Positions 16,384-26,712 of a stretch of 64,000 nt of DNA are shown one piece after another. The notes beneath the pieces are model-generated. The model saw nothing but the letters and a program-made list of their open reading frames with translations. It did not search any database and was not told where the DNA came from. The stretch spans positions 1 to 64,000 of the forward strand of contig CAZCDS010000030.1 in assembly GCA_964497585.1 (NCBI GenBank), read 5' to 3'. A program made the translations under genes and the position numbers. This DNA comes from CAZCDS01 sp964497585. GTDB taxonomy: Bacteria; Desulfobacterota; Desulfomonilia; Desulfomonilales; Desulfomonilaceae. Each line of letters opens with the position of its first letter. The first letter of the stretch is position 1.

Positions 16384-16845
16384 TTACTCCTTTGCACCGT
16401 GGGCTGTGAGGAGTCTGACCACGTTGACGAATCCGCCCCGGGACGCCCATTTCAGGGCCGTATCGCCGTCCTTGTCTTTTGCGTGCACGTCTGCTCCGTG
16501 GCTGAGCAGCAGTTCGACCGTCTCTGCTGCACCGGTCATGGCCGCGCCCATCAGGGCCGTCAACCCTCGCTTGCTCACGGCATTGACGTCCGCGCCCTTC
16601 TTGATGAGAAGTTTCACCGCGGGGAGCTTCCCGTTGGTGGCTGCCACCATCAAGGGAGTGACACCCCCGTCGGTCGCCTTGTTCACGTCGACTCCTCTCT
16701 CAAGGAGAATTCTGATCTTGCCGGTCCGGCCCTTCTCGGCCGCTCCAAGCAGTTGGTCGAAGGGATCGTCGGCTGACGTTCCCGTCGCGTAACTTGCGAG
16801 AACGACCAGGACGGTCAGGCCGAGGGCGCTTGGGATGCCTTTCAT
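16384..16845 (-). CDS. Exported ankyrin-repeat protein
   Basis: 153 residues from ATG 16845. A signal peptide (about 1-25, ending ATGTSA-DD) is followed by four ankyrin repeats (about 27-150) with the usual TPLMVAA and GADVNA motifs. It probably works in the periplasm as a protein-binding scaffold. It is a paralogue, in repeat sequence, of the larger ankyrin protein at 56760-58451 (both contain VKLLIKKGADVN). The frame is open upstream, but the region before 16845 is not ankyrin-like. Confidence 0.85.
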   Translation of the reverse strand: MKGIPSALGLTVLVVLASYATGTSADDPFDQLLGAAEKGRTGKIRILLERGVDVNKATDGGVTPLMVAATNGKLPAVKLLIKKGADVNAVSKRGLTALMGAAMTGAAETVELLLSHGADVHAKDKDGDTALKWASRGGFVNVVRLLTAHGAKE

Positions 16846-17080
16846 GGAAGACTCCCGGAGGTTGGTTGACGAACGCGAATCGTGGCGACCTTCTCCCGAT
16901 TCTGAAATGTCAGCCCGAAGAGAACCTTCCCGAAAAAGCGGGGGCCTCAACCTGTGCAATGAACCCGAGAGGGCTTCTGCCACATCGAGGGCAGCTCGGA
17001 ATCGGTACCCGGCACACGTCAGATAAGGATTCTTTGACGCAGGAACGACGATTGCCGCAACGTGTTTTGTTGCTACCGGC

Positions 17081-20000
17081 TCAAGTCCCGTCAATAGCGC
17101 TGCGAACGGAACCAAGCAGCTCTCCTATTTTAAAGGGTTTGCTGACCATACCTTTGGCTCTGGCGTCGAGAAACATCTTTGTTTTCCCGTTTACAGCAAA
17201 TCCGCTCGCGACGAGAGCTTTGACCTGAGGGTCTATTCTTAGCAGCTCCTCAAGACACTGTTTCCCGCCCATCTCAGGCATAATCAAGTCGAGAATGACA
17301 AGAGCAATGTTTCTTTCCGCCTGAGTGTAGATCTCCAGAGCCTCTTTCCCGCTGCCTGCAACAATCACCGAGTATCCCGCATCTTCCAAGATCCTCTTGG
17401 CCAGCTCCTGAATCAACTCTTCATCGTCCACCACGAGAATGGTTTCGGTCCCACCCAAGGGCATCGATTTCTTTTTAGTCGTCTCAACAGGGAGCTCAGT
17501 TTCCTCAGCTACCGGGAGGTAAATATCAAATGTCGTTCCTTTTCCCGGCCGGCTCTGACACGTGATATACCCACCATGCATTTTAACAATGCCGAATACC
17601 GTTGACAGGCCCAGGCCGCTTCGTTCTGCAAGTCCCTTGGTCGTGAAAAAAGGCTCGAAGATGTGTTCCAATACCTCTTTGTCCATGCCGTGTCCCGTGT
17701 CCGAGACTGTGAGTTGAACATACCGTCCTGGAACACATCCCGGATGAGCTTTGGAGAATTGATCGTCGAGGGTTACGTTCCTTGTTTCAAATGAAAGCCT
17801 TCCACCAAGGGGCATGGCATCGCTGGCGTTCAACCCGAGGTTCACGAGGACCTGTTCAATCTGACCGGCATCAGCCTGAATCCGGCCGACAAGAGGGTCA
17901 AGCTTCATTTCTATATCGACCATCTTTGGTATGGTTCGATAGAGGAGCTTTCTTGTTCGTCGTATCTGCTTATTGAGGTTGCAAGGCTCAAACTTGCTAT
18001 CCACTTTTCGACTAAAGGTAAGGAGCTGCCGCACCAGCTCTGCGCCTCGCTCAGCAGCATGGCTTATGGCATCGAGGTCTTCGGTACTCTGCCCCTTTTT
18101 CTCAAGGATTGGATGGAGCATCTCTGTGTAGCCTGAAATGATTTGGAGCAGGTTGTTGAAATCGTGAGCGATGCCACCGGCCAGAATCCCGATCGATTCC
18201 ATTTTTTGGGCCTGCAGGAGCTGCTTTTCGAGCTTTTTTTGCTCGGTCACGTCTCTCATTATGCCCTGGTAACCAAGGATCTCGCCGTTCTTACCATAAC
18301 GGACACTTGCCGTGAGCAAAGCTTCGAAGACCGTTCCGTCTTTTTTGCGGAGTCGTATCGGGAAATCTTTTATTGAGCCGGCTTTCTCTATGGCCTCCTG
18401 GTAGATTTTTCGATCGGCCGTATCCGCGTAGGTTTGTTTGGCAAGGAGATTTTGGAATTCGTTCTTATCATAGCCGAAAAGCTCGCAGCAGGCTTGGTTC
18501 ACATCCAGGATGGTGCCATCCCGGCTGGTGACGAATACCGCGTCCCTTGAATCCTCAAAGAGAGCCCGGTAGCGTTGTTCGCTTTCGAGACGGGCTCGTT
18601 CAGCCCGTACGATTTCCGTAACATCGGAAATCGCGCTGACAGTGCCCTTTGAGGCATCGGAACGATCAAGGTACGTGCTCCTCAGGTACGCCCGGAATGA
18701 AGTACCGTCTGTTTTCATGAATTCCGTATGTGTTTCCCCGAAGATGCCATTCTCAAGGTTGCTGTAAACCGCTTGCCTTGCCGTCATATACTCGGCATCC
18801 GACCCGTACATCATGCTGGTCGGTTTCCCGACGTATTCGGACTCGTCCTTGAATCCGAACATCTTCTCCCACTCTTCATTTGCCCATTTGATGCGCCGGT
18901 TTTCCGTTAGGACGAGCCCCACCGGGGTAGCCACAAGTATGCTCCTCATCATGTATTCATGTTCTCGGAGCGCCTCCTCGGCCTGTTTCTGCTGGGTGAT
19001 GTCGTTGAAGGCGCTCAAGAGCATCGGCTTTCCTTGCAAGTGGATCATGACGGCAGAGAACAGACCGTGCCGAAGGCTTCCATCTTTCCTTGGTAAATCC
19101 CTTTCAAGATTGACGAGGGAAACCTCTTTCTCCATCTGCTGGAGCTGGCAAGCCCTTTCGTTCTGATCTTTCCATGTTCCTATTTCAACCTCTGTTTTGC
19201 CCAAGACCTCTTCTCGCTTATATCCGGAGCTCTTGAGAAACGCGTCGTTCACTTCAACGATCCTTCCATCGTTCAGCGAGGTGATCGCCATGGGTACAGG
19301 AGCAAATTGAAATGCGCTGGAGAACTTTTCTTCGCTCTCGCGCAGCGTCGCTTCCATGGCCTTCTGATCAGAGATATTTCGGACCACGTGCACGCATCCC
19401 ATAACGCGACCCTCGGAATCGGCGAGCGGCGACACCGTTACGTAAAGGTGTCCTCCGAGCGTCTCGTCGTACACTTCCGCGCTGTGCACTCCGCCGTCTC
19501 TGAGCAGCTTGAGATGTGGCCAGTAATCCGGGGGACTATTGGAACCGTGGATCACCTGGTAGCACACCTTTCCTACCGCTTCCTCGGGAGAAAAACCCAA
19601 TACCTCTGCCATGGCACGGTTGGCCCGCAAGATCCTGTTGTTCTCGTCCAAAATGCATATCAGGTCGGGTACCGCATCGAAAGTACGTTCCCATTCCTCT
19701 TTGGCTTGCAAGAGCGCCTCTTCAGCACGTTTGCGCTCACTGATGTCCAGGAACGACCCCATGACCGCAATAGGCGTTCCGTCGGACTCTCGCACCAGAG
19801 CTATTGCGGCCTGAACATCCAAGGGAGCACCGTCCTTCCGCCTGGCTACTAGCTCACCGATCCATGACCCTGTTTTGGCTGCGATTCGTACTGCTTCTTC
19901 GGCCTCTTTCTCCGTGATCCAGAAATCGCGCACCCGTTTGCCCCGGACTTCCTCCTCATGGTCATATCCCCAGAGCCGGAGAGCCGCGGGATTCACATAG

Positions 20001-21592
20001 GCTATCTTCCCGTCAAGGTCTCCGATGGCAATGCCGCTGATAGAAGACTCCATCGCGCTCGTCTTTACGTTCAGCGCCGCCTCCACCCGCTTGAACTCGG
20101 TTATGTCGCTGCAGACACCCTCGATTGCCACGATGCGACCCGTTTCGTCAAAGATCCCGTTGTTTGACTGAATTATCCATCTCTCGTTCCCATCTGGATC
20201 AATAACTTTGTATTCATACGTTGGCGGCACTTTTCCACGCAACAGATCGGCCCAAACATCTTCGAAGTAATCAGCAAAATCAGGATGCATTATCCGGCGG
20301 ATGAGCAAAGGCTCTCTGAGAAATTCTTCAGTGCTGTACCCAAAAACCGCCTTGGCCGCGGGATTGAAGTATTCGTACGTTCCGTCGGGTAGTGACATCC
20401 GATAAGCTGCTTCTCGAAGCCGTTCGAGGAGGCCTTGGAATTTTTTTTCCCTCTCCTGGATCTCCTTGTGCGATCTCTTGTCTTCGGTGACCTCTTTGAA
20501 GACGAGGACCACGCCCAATGTGTTGCCGGCTTCATCCCGGATCGGGGCTGTAGTATCCTCAAGAATCCGCTCTGTGCCGTCTCTCGCGATAAGGACCGAG
20601 TCATTGGAAAGAGCAATCGTTTCCTCGGTCTCAAGAATCTTCTGAACAGGATTCACACACCTCTCCCGAGTCTGTTCATCGACGATGTGGAAAACTTTTT
20701 GTATGGCCGTACCGACGGCCTCCTGTTCAGGCCAGCCCGTCAGCTCCTCTGCCGCTCTGTTCAAGGCCACGACGCGTCCTTCAGTGTCAGTGGTGATGAC
20801 ACCGTCGCCGATAGACCGAAGGGTAACCACAAAACGATCTCTTTCTGTGCAAAGCGCCTGATAGGATCTCTGCAGCCTCTTATTGTGCGCTTTTGCTTTC
20901 TTCAAGTTGTCCAACCATCGATCCAGGAGAACGCCATCGCGCTCTGAACTGAGGAATTGTTCCGGAGGAAGGTAGGAGAAGTTGTCGTAAACTTCCGAGC
21001 CCACCGCGACAATTGGATGTGTCGCCAGCACGTCTAGCAACATTGCCGGTTCGAAGCAACGACAATCATACTGGAAGATGACAAGAGCTTTGCTTCCCGG
21101 CAAAAACTCATTCAACTTTGCCTCGTACTCCATGAGCCTTTCCGATCCTGGAACTCCTCGGAGGGCCCACTTCATTTCTGCTGCCACTCTCAGGGCCAAA
21201 TAACCCTCTTTCAGTGCCTTGTCAGTCTCGGTTTTGAGGAGCTCGATCATCATATCCGGCTCGAAAACACCGCCCGACAGGTATGATTCGGACACACTAA
21301 TGATTGCGAACTGCCCACTCTCCACATATTTTGCGAGATCTGCACCATCGTCCTGCAAGTAGCTCTTGACTGTCTCCGCAGTGCCAGCGTCCGCGATGCA
21401 GAGCACCTTCTCGTTTCTTTCCAGACCCAGCCTCATAAACCGTGTGAGCAGTTCACGATGCTCCTGATCCGTTTGGTACAGGTGACAGAGGCGATCACCT
21501 GGCGCCAGCTTCTTTATTTCAAATGAGGAGTCGTTCTGGAAGGCATTGGTCTGATCGGAGTGTTGGCGTCCTGAATGGCGTTGCTTGGTCAC
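17081..21592 (-). CDS. Hybrid sensor histidine kinase: MEDS, seven PAS, HisKA, HATPase, receiver
   Basis: 1503 residues, unusually long. Residues about 25-195 are a MEDS domain (GDRLCHLYQTDQEHRELLTR, LVIFQYDCRCF), a fold found in DcmR-like and methanogen sensors. About seven PAS/PAC units follow between 255 and 1135 (for example SIGDGVITTDTEGRVVALNR, AVPDLICILDENNRILRANR, SRDAVFVTSRDGTILDVNQ). Then HisKA with GGIAHDFNNLLQIISGY, HATPase with NLGLNASDAMP and DTGHGMDKEVLEHIFEPFF, and a C-terminal receiver with LVILDLIMPEMGG. There is no membrane segment, so it is cytosolic. No separate response regulator is adjacent. The signal is unknown; several PAS domains may bind flavin, haem or small ligands. 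Confidence 0.92.
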   Translation of the reverse strand: MTKQRHSGRQHSDQTNAFQNDSSFEIKKLAPGDRLCHLYQTDQEHRELLTRFMRLGLERNEKVLCIADAGTAETVKSYLQDDGADLAKYVESGQFAIISVSESYLSGGVFEPDMMIELLKTETDKALKEGYLALRVAAEMKWALRGVPGSERLMEYEAKLNEFLPGSKALVIFQYDCRCFEPAMLLDVLATHPIVAVGSEVYDNFSYLPPEQFLSSERDGVLLDRWLDNLKKAKAHNKRLQRSYQALCTERDRFVVTLRSIGDGVITTDTEGRVVALNRAAEELTGWPEQEAVGTAIQKVFHIVDEQTRERCVNPVQKILETEETIALSNDSVLIARDGTERILEDTTAPIRDEAGNTLGVVLVFKEVTEDKRSHKEIQEREKKFQGLLERLREAAYRMSLPDGTYEYFNPAAKAVFGYSTEEFLREPLLIRRIMHPDFADYFEDVWADLLRGKVPPTYEYKVIDPDGNERWIIQSNNGIFDETGRIVAIEGVCSDITEFKRVEAALNVKTSAMESSISGIAIGDLDGKIAYVNPAALRLWGYDHEEEVRGKRVRDFWITEKEAEEAVRIAAKTGSWIGELVARRKDGAPLDVQAAIALVRESDGTPIAVMGSFLDISERKRAEEALLQAKEEWERTFDAVPDLICILDENNRILRANRAMAEVLGFSPEEAVGKVCYQVIHGSNSPPDYWPHLKLLRDGGVHSAEVYDETLGGHLYVTVSPLADSEGRVMGCVHVVRNISDQKAMEATLRESEEKFSSAFQFAPVPMAITSLNDGRIVEVNDAFLKSSGYKREEVLGKTEVEIGTWKDQNERACQLQQMEKEVSLVNLERDLPRKDGSLRHGLFSAVMIHLQGKPMLLSAFNDITQQKQAEEALREHEYMMRSILVATPVGLVLTENRRIKWANEEWEKMFGFKDESEYVGKPTSMMYGSDAEYMTARQAVYSNLENGIFGETHTEFMKTDGTSFRAYLRSTYLDRSDASKGTVSAISDVTEIVRAERARLESEQRYRALFEDSRDAVFVTSRDGTILDVNQACCELFGYDKNEFQNLLAKQTYADTADRKIYQEAIEKAGSIKDFPIRLRKKDGTVFEALLTASVRYGKNGEILGYQGIMRDVTEQKKLEKQLLQAQKMESIGILAGGIAHDFNNLLQIISGYTEMLHPILEKKGQSTEDLDAISHAAERGAELVRQLLTFSRKVDSKFEPCNLNKQIRRTRKLLYRTIPKMVDIEMKLDPLVGRIQADAGQIEQVLVNLGLNASDAMPLGGRLSFETRNVTLDDQFSKAHPGCVPGRYVQLTVSDTGHGMDKEVLEHIFEPFFTTKGLAERSGLGLSTVFGIVKMHGGYITCQSRPGKGTTFDIYLPVAEETELPVETTKKKSMPLGGTETILVVDDEELIQELAKRILEDAGYSVIVAGSGKEALEIYTQAERNIALVILDLIMPEMGGKQCLEELLRIDPQVKALVASGFAVNGKTKMFLDARAKGMVSKPFKIGELLGSVRSAIDGT

Positions 21593-22259
21593 GCAGACCT
21601 CCTTACCTGCGCCGGGCCCTGATTAGACCCGATAACGGCCACCGAATAAGATTATGCGGTGGAGCTGCCTTTCAAGGGCCGCAGGGGCTGGGGTTCGTCT
21701 AAGTACAAAAAGGTCACAGGACGGCTTCTAGAAGACACAACAGGGACAAGACCATCATCCCGTCGCCCAAGGACCCTCTTCTGTTCCTATTTGTGATTGT
21801 ACTTCCCCGGACGCATGCAGTCAACCGTCCTGTTCCTGCGTGTTCTCACTCGAACATGGCTTCATGATGACCTGTCAAGGGAAAGGACGAAGCCACATTG
21901 AGCAAGCGACTAATCCCTTGACTTTTCGGCCCAGCTTGTGGGGCTTTAGGGTCAAGTCCACCGGTTGGTCGGCTAGACATCCTGAAAGCACGCTTATGCC
22001 CCCCTTTCACACTTTTTCTGGGCCAAACCGGAGTATTTTTTTGGAATGGCAGTGAAGCGATATCATGAGGCATTCTTCCTTGGATAGAGAGTCACCCCAG
22101 CTAATGCCCAGTAATGCGTCGGCGGCCGGTGGGAACTGTCCGTCAGAAGGTCTTATCAAGCAAAAGGCCTCGGATGTGGTTGCTCGCCTCATCCCCAAAT
22201 CGGGGAACCCTTCATTCTACTAGGCTACCTAACATCCGACACATCAAGTACTAGCATAA
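21593..22259. other. Long intergenic region upstream of the hybrid kinase
   Basis: About 670 bases without a supported gene on either strand. Short frames are present but show no recognisable protein. A GGTTCG phrase near 21700 recalls a tRNA T-arm but does not fold as one. The kinase promoter should lie here; I cannot place it. Confidence 0.35.
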
Positions 22260-22508
22260 TCAATCAGTTGGTGCAACAGCGAAAATGGCACGAGCCCGAT
22301 CTTCGAGGTATGCAAACAGAAAGCTCAATATGTCGTTCTTTCTTATGATGCCCGCCAAATCTCCTTGCTTATCCAGCACCGGTCCGAAGCACATGTTGGC
22401 ACTCAGGAATTGGTCGCACAGAGCGCTGGTTTTTCCCCGCTCGGTCCGTGAGGTCAGATACAGTTTTCCTTTGTCACTAGAATGATCCTCATTCTCGTGA
22501 ATCGTCAT
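22260..22508 (-). pseudogene. Fragment of a CBS domain, overlapping the OYE gene end
   Basis: An 82-residue frame starting at ATG 22508, inside the last codons of the upstream OYE gene. The segment NMCFGPVLDKQGDLAGI followed by IRKNDILSFLF is the typical second half of a CBS domain (P-V-x-D-x-x-G-x-x-x-G-I-x-x-x-D-I-L). No first half or partner domain is seen, and no clear ribosome binding site. It may be a remnant of a longer CBS protein or a small coupled protein. Confidence 0.4.
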
Positions 22509-23595
22509 AAAAAGGAAAGTCTGTGTAGCCCTCAGCGTCAAACGAGTACCAAACTTTGACCTCTGCTGGCGGATTGAGCGGCCATTCATTGGCAAATCGC
22601 TCCACGAGATCCGGATTGCTGATGAACGGACGTCCGAAGGATATCAGGTCGGCGTCCCCCTTTCTTATCGCTTCTTCCGCACTTTCTCGAGTGTAACCGC
22701 AATTGCCGATGAGCGTTCCTTTGAATACTTCCCGGAACTCTGGAAGAGTCATCGGCTCACCGAGTTCGTGGAACCCGAATGCCAAACCATCAACAATATG
22801 CAGGTACCCAATTCCCTCTTCGTTCAAACGTGTTGCAACGTAGCGGAAGGTCTCGCGAAAATCCGGTGAGCCCATATCATTGAAATTGCCGTTCGGGGAA
22901 AGATGCACACCTACTCTGTCGCGAGGCCATATCTCACTCACGGATTCCACAATTTCGCCGAGGAATCGATATCGGTTCTCGAGACTGCCGCCGTATCGGT
23001 CCGTTCGATGGTTGCTTTTGGACTGCAGGAACTGATCGATGAGATAGCCGTTCGCGGAATGGAGTTCGATTCCATCGAACCCGGCCTCTTTTGCACGACG
23101 AGCAGCCTCACGGTAATCATGCACGATTCCCGGTATCTCGTCAGTTTCCAGGGCACGGGGAGTCTCATATGGCTGTTTACCCAACGGCGTGTGGATGTAA
23201 TCTCCACCATGCTTTATGGCCGAAGCTGAGACCGGCAACTCTCCGTCCTCATGGAAGCCGCTGTGAGAAGCACGTCCGCAATGCCAAAGCTGGAGAAAGA
23301 TTGAAGATCCTCTCTCCTTAACGGCATGCACGACCTGTTTCCAAGCCCGTCCTTGTTCGTCGGTGTAAATCCCGGGAGAATTGAGCCACCCGATGCCTTG
23401 TCGAGAAATGACGGTAGCCTCAGTAATCTGGAGCCCCGCCGAAGCCCTCTGGGCATAGTATTTAGCCATCAAAGCATTGGGCATGCGCTCTTTCCCGGCA
23501 CGAGACCTGGTCAGCGGGGAAAAGACGATTCTGTTTGCGAGCGACAAACCGTCCCGCTGAAACGGTCGGAAAAGCGCTTGGTCGTTCGTATTCAT
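22489..23595 (-). CDS. Old Yellow Enzyme family flavin oxidoreductase (NemA-like)
   Basis: 368 residues, a full TIM-barrel OYE. FMN-binding and active-site motifs are present: FSPLTRSRA, the His179-x-x-Asn182 pair in ELHSANGYLIDQFL, the RTDRYGGSLENR loop and the phosphate-binding end SFGRPFISNPDL. These enzymes use NAD(P)H to reduce alpha,beta-unsaturated carbonyls, nitro compounds and quinones in the cytosol. In E. coli the OYE NemA is controlled by NemR, whose apparent Sec-containing relative lies 22 kb upstream; no copy of that operator is seen before this gene. A CGGAGG/CCTCCG hairpin (23626-23641) lies in its leader. Confidence 0.93.
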   Translation of the reverse strand: MNTNDQALFRPFQRDGLSLANRIVFSPLTRSRAGKERMPNALMAKYYAQRASAGLQITEATVISRQGIGWLNSPGIYTDEQGRAWKQVVHAVKERGSSIFLQLWHCGRASHSGFHEDGELPVSASAIKHGGDYIHTPLGKQPYETPRALETDEIPGIVHDYREAARRAKEAGFDGIELHSANGYLIDQFLQSKSNHRTDRYGGSLENRYRFLGEIVESVSEIWPRDRVGVHLSPNGNFNDMGSPDFRETFRYVATRLNEEGIGYLHIVDGLAFGFHELGEPMTLPEFREVFKGTLIGNCGYTRESAEEAIRKGDADLISFGRPFISNPDLVERFANEWPLNPPAEVKVWYSFDAEGYTDFPFYDDSRE

Positions 23596-24306
23596 AATCT
23601 CACCTTCCGTACGTAAATTCCGTAACGGAGGGTTTCCTCCGCTTCCGGGGTACTAAGATCATAGGCACCCAATGGCGAAGAGCAAGACCGACTGCAAATA
23701 TCCGAGGTCATGACCGCTATAGCTTTGCCCTTTGGTCGGAGTCAGGCAGGCGCAGTGACTGCCAAAGCCATTGAATTGTATTTCGCGGTTCTCCTCATAT
23801 CGCTCCCGGAGAAATGACGAACGAATTGAGTACCATCCTTTCCAGTTTGCTATGAGTTCGATTGCCCGCGCTTTATGAGCCTAATCGAATTTCGCCAGAC
23901 GCGGATCCACCTTCCAAAGATCAGGACACCGGCGAGGGGCTTTCGGTCATTCATTTTGGCAACGGCTATACGAGTCCGGACTCTTGGCAAGGGCAAGATC
24001 GTGATTGACAGGGGCATCTGGTGAGGTACAATCAACTCGCGAAACAACGGATCTCTTGTTCAACAGGGCGGTGCCCATGTTGCTATCAGGTCTGGTGGGA
24101 GGAGATTGGAGGACCTCCCGGTTACGGGACATCGTCCCGCGCCTGCCCGCGGTCTCGAAGCCCTGAAAAAGACAACAGGACCGTTTCTTCATGGCGCTGG
24201 AAAGCAGTGCGTTCCGTTGCAAGCTCCTAATTTCACAGAGCGCCCCGCTGGTCATAGGAGGACTCAATGAGAGCGCTCGCTTACGTATTGCGAGGAGATG
24301 TCCGGC
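23596..24306. other. Divergent intergenic region, no gene seen
   Basis: About 710 bases between the OYE gene (minus) and the DUF169 gene (plus). It has a perfect six-bp hairpin at 23626-23641 in the OYE leader. Short frames occur on both strands but none has recognisable sequence or a ribosome binding site. Confidence 0.35.
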
Positions 24307-25143
24307 ATGAACCTGCAGGAGAATTGGCCTGAGGTAAATCGTCTTCTTGAATCACTGGGTGCGCACGAGGTGCCCATGGGAATGCACTATTCTGAGGAGG
24401 CTCCCTCCGAAGGTGTGTCTCCCAAACCAGGCATTCTGCCTTCGGTGGAGATGGAAGCCCGTCGAGAGATTGACTGGTCGATCCATGACAAAAACTGGTC
24501 ATGTGTGGTCGGCCAGCTCTGGATAGCGCGACACCGGCAGAGCGCCGCGTACTTCGACCGAGAACGGTTCGGATGTTTTGGTGGAGCCTTCTACCTCGGT
24601 TTTCTCAAGCCCCAGTTGAAAACCATAGCATGCTACATCTCCACCGGCATTCCTGGCCAACTGGAAGGGGAGCGTTACCTGGAGTCTCCTGAAATCAGTC
24701 GTAAATTTTTTGAGACCATGGATCCTCGGCCCGCCCCGGCCCGGTATTGTGTGTTCAAGCCGCTCAATCAGTTCAGCGGAGCCGAAATTCCGGAAGTAGT
24801 GGTGTTCTTCGCCCGGCCGGAGGTTGTTTCGGGGCTCCATCAGTTGGCCACATTCGTTACCAACGATTTTGAGGCAGTCTGTTCGCCTTTTGGCGCCGGC
24901 TGCTCAAACATCGTCACGTGGCCGATTAAGTACGCGGCCCAGGGCAAGCTCAAGGCCGTTCTGGGAGCGTGGGATCCCTCGGCTCGAAAGTACCTCAGGA
25001 CCGACGAAATCACCTTCGCCGTCTCTCTTGAGATGTTCGACCGCATGCTGCAACGGTGGTCCGACTCTTTCCTCACGACAAACGCATGGAAAACAGTGCT
25101 GAAACGGGTCGAGAAGAGCCGGAAAAACTGGGGAGAAGAGTGA
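24307..25143 (+). CDS. DUF169 family protein
   Basis: 278 residues. ATG 24307 has GGAG nine bases upstream; ATG 24298 is too close to it. It matches the DUF169 family: a start of the type WPEVNRLLESLG with VPMGMHYSEEAP, then FGCFGGAFYLGF, PLNQFSGAEIPEVVVFFARP and AVCSPFGAGCSNIV. The family is common in anaerobes and methanogens, has conserved cysteines, and no established function. No close operon partner. Confidence 0.75.
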   Translation: MNLQENWPEVNRLLESLGAHEVPMGMHYSEEAPSEGVSPKPGILPSVEMEARREIDWSIHDKNWSCVVGQLWIARHRQSAAYFDRERFGCFGGAFYLGFLKPQLKTIACYISTGIPGQLEGERYLESPEISRKFFETMDPRPAPARYCVFKPLNQFSGAEIPEVVVFFARPEVVSGLHQLATFVTNDFEAVCSPFGAGCSNIVTWPIKYAAQGKLKAVLGAWDPSARKYLRTDEITFAVSLEMFDRMLQRWSDSFLTTNAWKTVLKRVEKSRKNWGEE

Positions 25144-25390
25144 AAGCCTTCAATTCATTTTTCTGCGGACTTGACTCGGGTCGTCTTGCCGAGCCCCGCG
25201 AGCGTTGGTACAGCGTTGCACTGAGCAAGCAACCGAGCTGTAAAGACGAGCCCACTCACTTTCATTTTTTCAAAGTGAGCCAGGGCGGATTTCCGGGGAG
25301 CTATTGAGAACGGTCTGAACCGGAGGGAAGGTTCGCGAGCCCGGAAAGGATCAGGTGGCGACCCTTGCGCCGAGCCAAAGGCCAACACCG

Positions 25391-26512
25391 TTAGCGTGAA
25401 GCGGTTTCCCCGCTTAGGTATCTGGGGTCGACGGCGTTACCGTCAGTGAGTACGTCTTTTCCTTTCACGATCAGCATATCGCCTGCTTTCAGTCCTTCCA
25501 TGACTTCTGCGTAATGACGGTTAGTCATTCCTATTTTGACCTTGGTGAACAAGGCCTTTTTGTCGGGGCTTACCACAAACACGGTATTGTGATCGTTGTT
25601 TCGGACCGGATCGAGCAATGCAGAGCGGGGAACAAGCAAAACATCGTTGAGTGTGTCAAAGATTATTGCGGCCCGGGCGAACATTCCCTGAAGAAGGGTC
25701 ATCTCCGAGTTATCCATGTAGATTCGGATCTCAAACAGGTTGTGCTCATCCGCCACCGGTTCGATGAAGCTGAGTTTACCTTTGAAGACGCGGCGCGGGT
25801 ACGCGTCCACTCGTACTTCAGCCTTGATTCCTTGCTTATATATATTTCTTATGGGGAGCTTGGCCAAATCGATATCGGAGAGTCGAGCCTCCAGGTAGAT
25901 TCTGGTGTAGTCGCTTATCTGAAAGAGCTTGCCTCCCTCTGAGACCCAGTCTCCCTTTTCCACGAAACGCTTCGAAACACGCCCTTTTATTGGGCATCTC
26001 ACTCTCGTTTTCTTCATATCGTCCATGGCCTTGGCCAGCACCGCCCGATCCATCTCAACCTGCGCCCGGGCGGTATCATAGGCTGAACGTTTCTGATCAT
26101 ACACGCTTTGGCTTACGGCGCCGGTCTTTAGCAGCTTTTCATTCTTTTCAAATTCGGTCTTGTTAAACGTCAGCGCGGCTTCATCTTTCTGAAGTGTAGA
26201 CGCCGCGTGAATGGCATTCTCATTGATCTTGAGGTCATTGAACACAAGGAGCAGTTGCCCCTGCTCCACTGCCTGGCCGTCCTCCACAAGAATGGAACTC
26301 ACCTGTGCAGAAACCTCCGCAGAGAGGGTGGTATTCCCGATGAATTGCAAGGGGCCTGAGACATGGAGCCTCCTCTTGAGCGGCCCTTTTTCGACAGAGA
26401 CCACGCCTACCTTTATGGCAGGCGCAGAGAGTTTGTTCTCTTGCTTCTTGGTACAACCGACAAGAATCAGCAGGAGAATCATCAGTGCGAGGTACAGGTA
26501 ATCACGTGTCAT
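25391..26512 (-). CDS. RND efflux periplasmic adaptor lipoprotein
   Basis: 373 residues from ATG 26512. The lipobox is ILVGC (Cys about 18-20). The membrane fusion protein layout follows: barrel/lipoyl half VSAQVSSILVEDGQAVEQGQ, a coiled-coil hairpin (about 75-140), second lipoyl half IKGRVSKRFVEKGDWVSEGG and the beta-barrel with a final MEGLKAGDMLIVKG. It links the inner-membrane pump to an outer-membrane channel. It lies downstream of the RND pump at 26713-29835, with a 200-base gap, the reverse of the usual adaptor-first order. No TolC-like gene is in the window. Confidence 0.9.
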   Translation of the reverse strand: MTRDYLYLALMILLLILVGCTKKQENKLSAPAIKVGVVSVEKGPLKRRLHVSGPLQFIGNTTLSAEVSAQVSSILVEDGQAVEQGQLLLVFNDLKINENAIHAASTLQKDEAALTFNKTEFEKNEKLLKTGAVSQSVYDQKRSAYDTARAQVEMDRAVLAKAMDDMKKTRVRCPIKGRVSKRFVEKGDWVSEGGKLFQISDYTRIYLEARLSDIDLAKLPIRNIYKQGIKAEVRVDAYPRRVFKGKLSFIEPVADEHNLFEIRIYMDNSEMTLLQGMFARAAIIFDTLNDVLLVPRSALLDPVRNNDHNTVFVVSPDKKALFTKVKIGMTNRHYAEVMEGLKAGDMLIVKGKDVLTDGNAVDPRYLSGETASR

Positions 26513-26712
26513 CGAGAGTTCCTTGTCAGCAATCGGCCGCCAAGAGTGTCGTGCGAACCTTGCATTGCATCGTACAAAAGTCTTTCTTTGCAACGAGTGC
26601 AGAAAAAGACCGTACGTATTACCCCGACAGAATCGAAGCGACGTGGCTGCCGCCTGTTTCGGCTCAAGACTTGGGATCCACTTAGAAATTGGTCCGTCAA
26701 CGATCCAACCAT

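Noticed and set aside
16360..16400. GATTCGAACCCC resembling a tRNA T-arm on the minus strand
   Set aside because: The flanking bases do not form a T stem, and no acceptor or anticodon arm can be folded around it.
21612..21720. GC-rich stretch with TTTCAAG and GGGTTCG, considered as a tRNA-Sec (selC) candidate
   Set aside because: No eight-pair acceptor stem, no CCA end and no long variable arm can be made; selC is not found in the window.
23596..23700. NemR-type operator before the OYE gene, which would tie it to the Sec regulator
   Set aside because: No TACCAA-N4-TTGGTA-like palindrome is present in the bases upstream of the OYE start.
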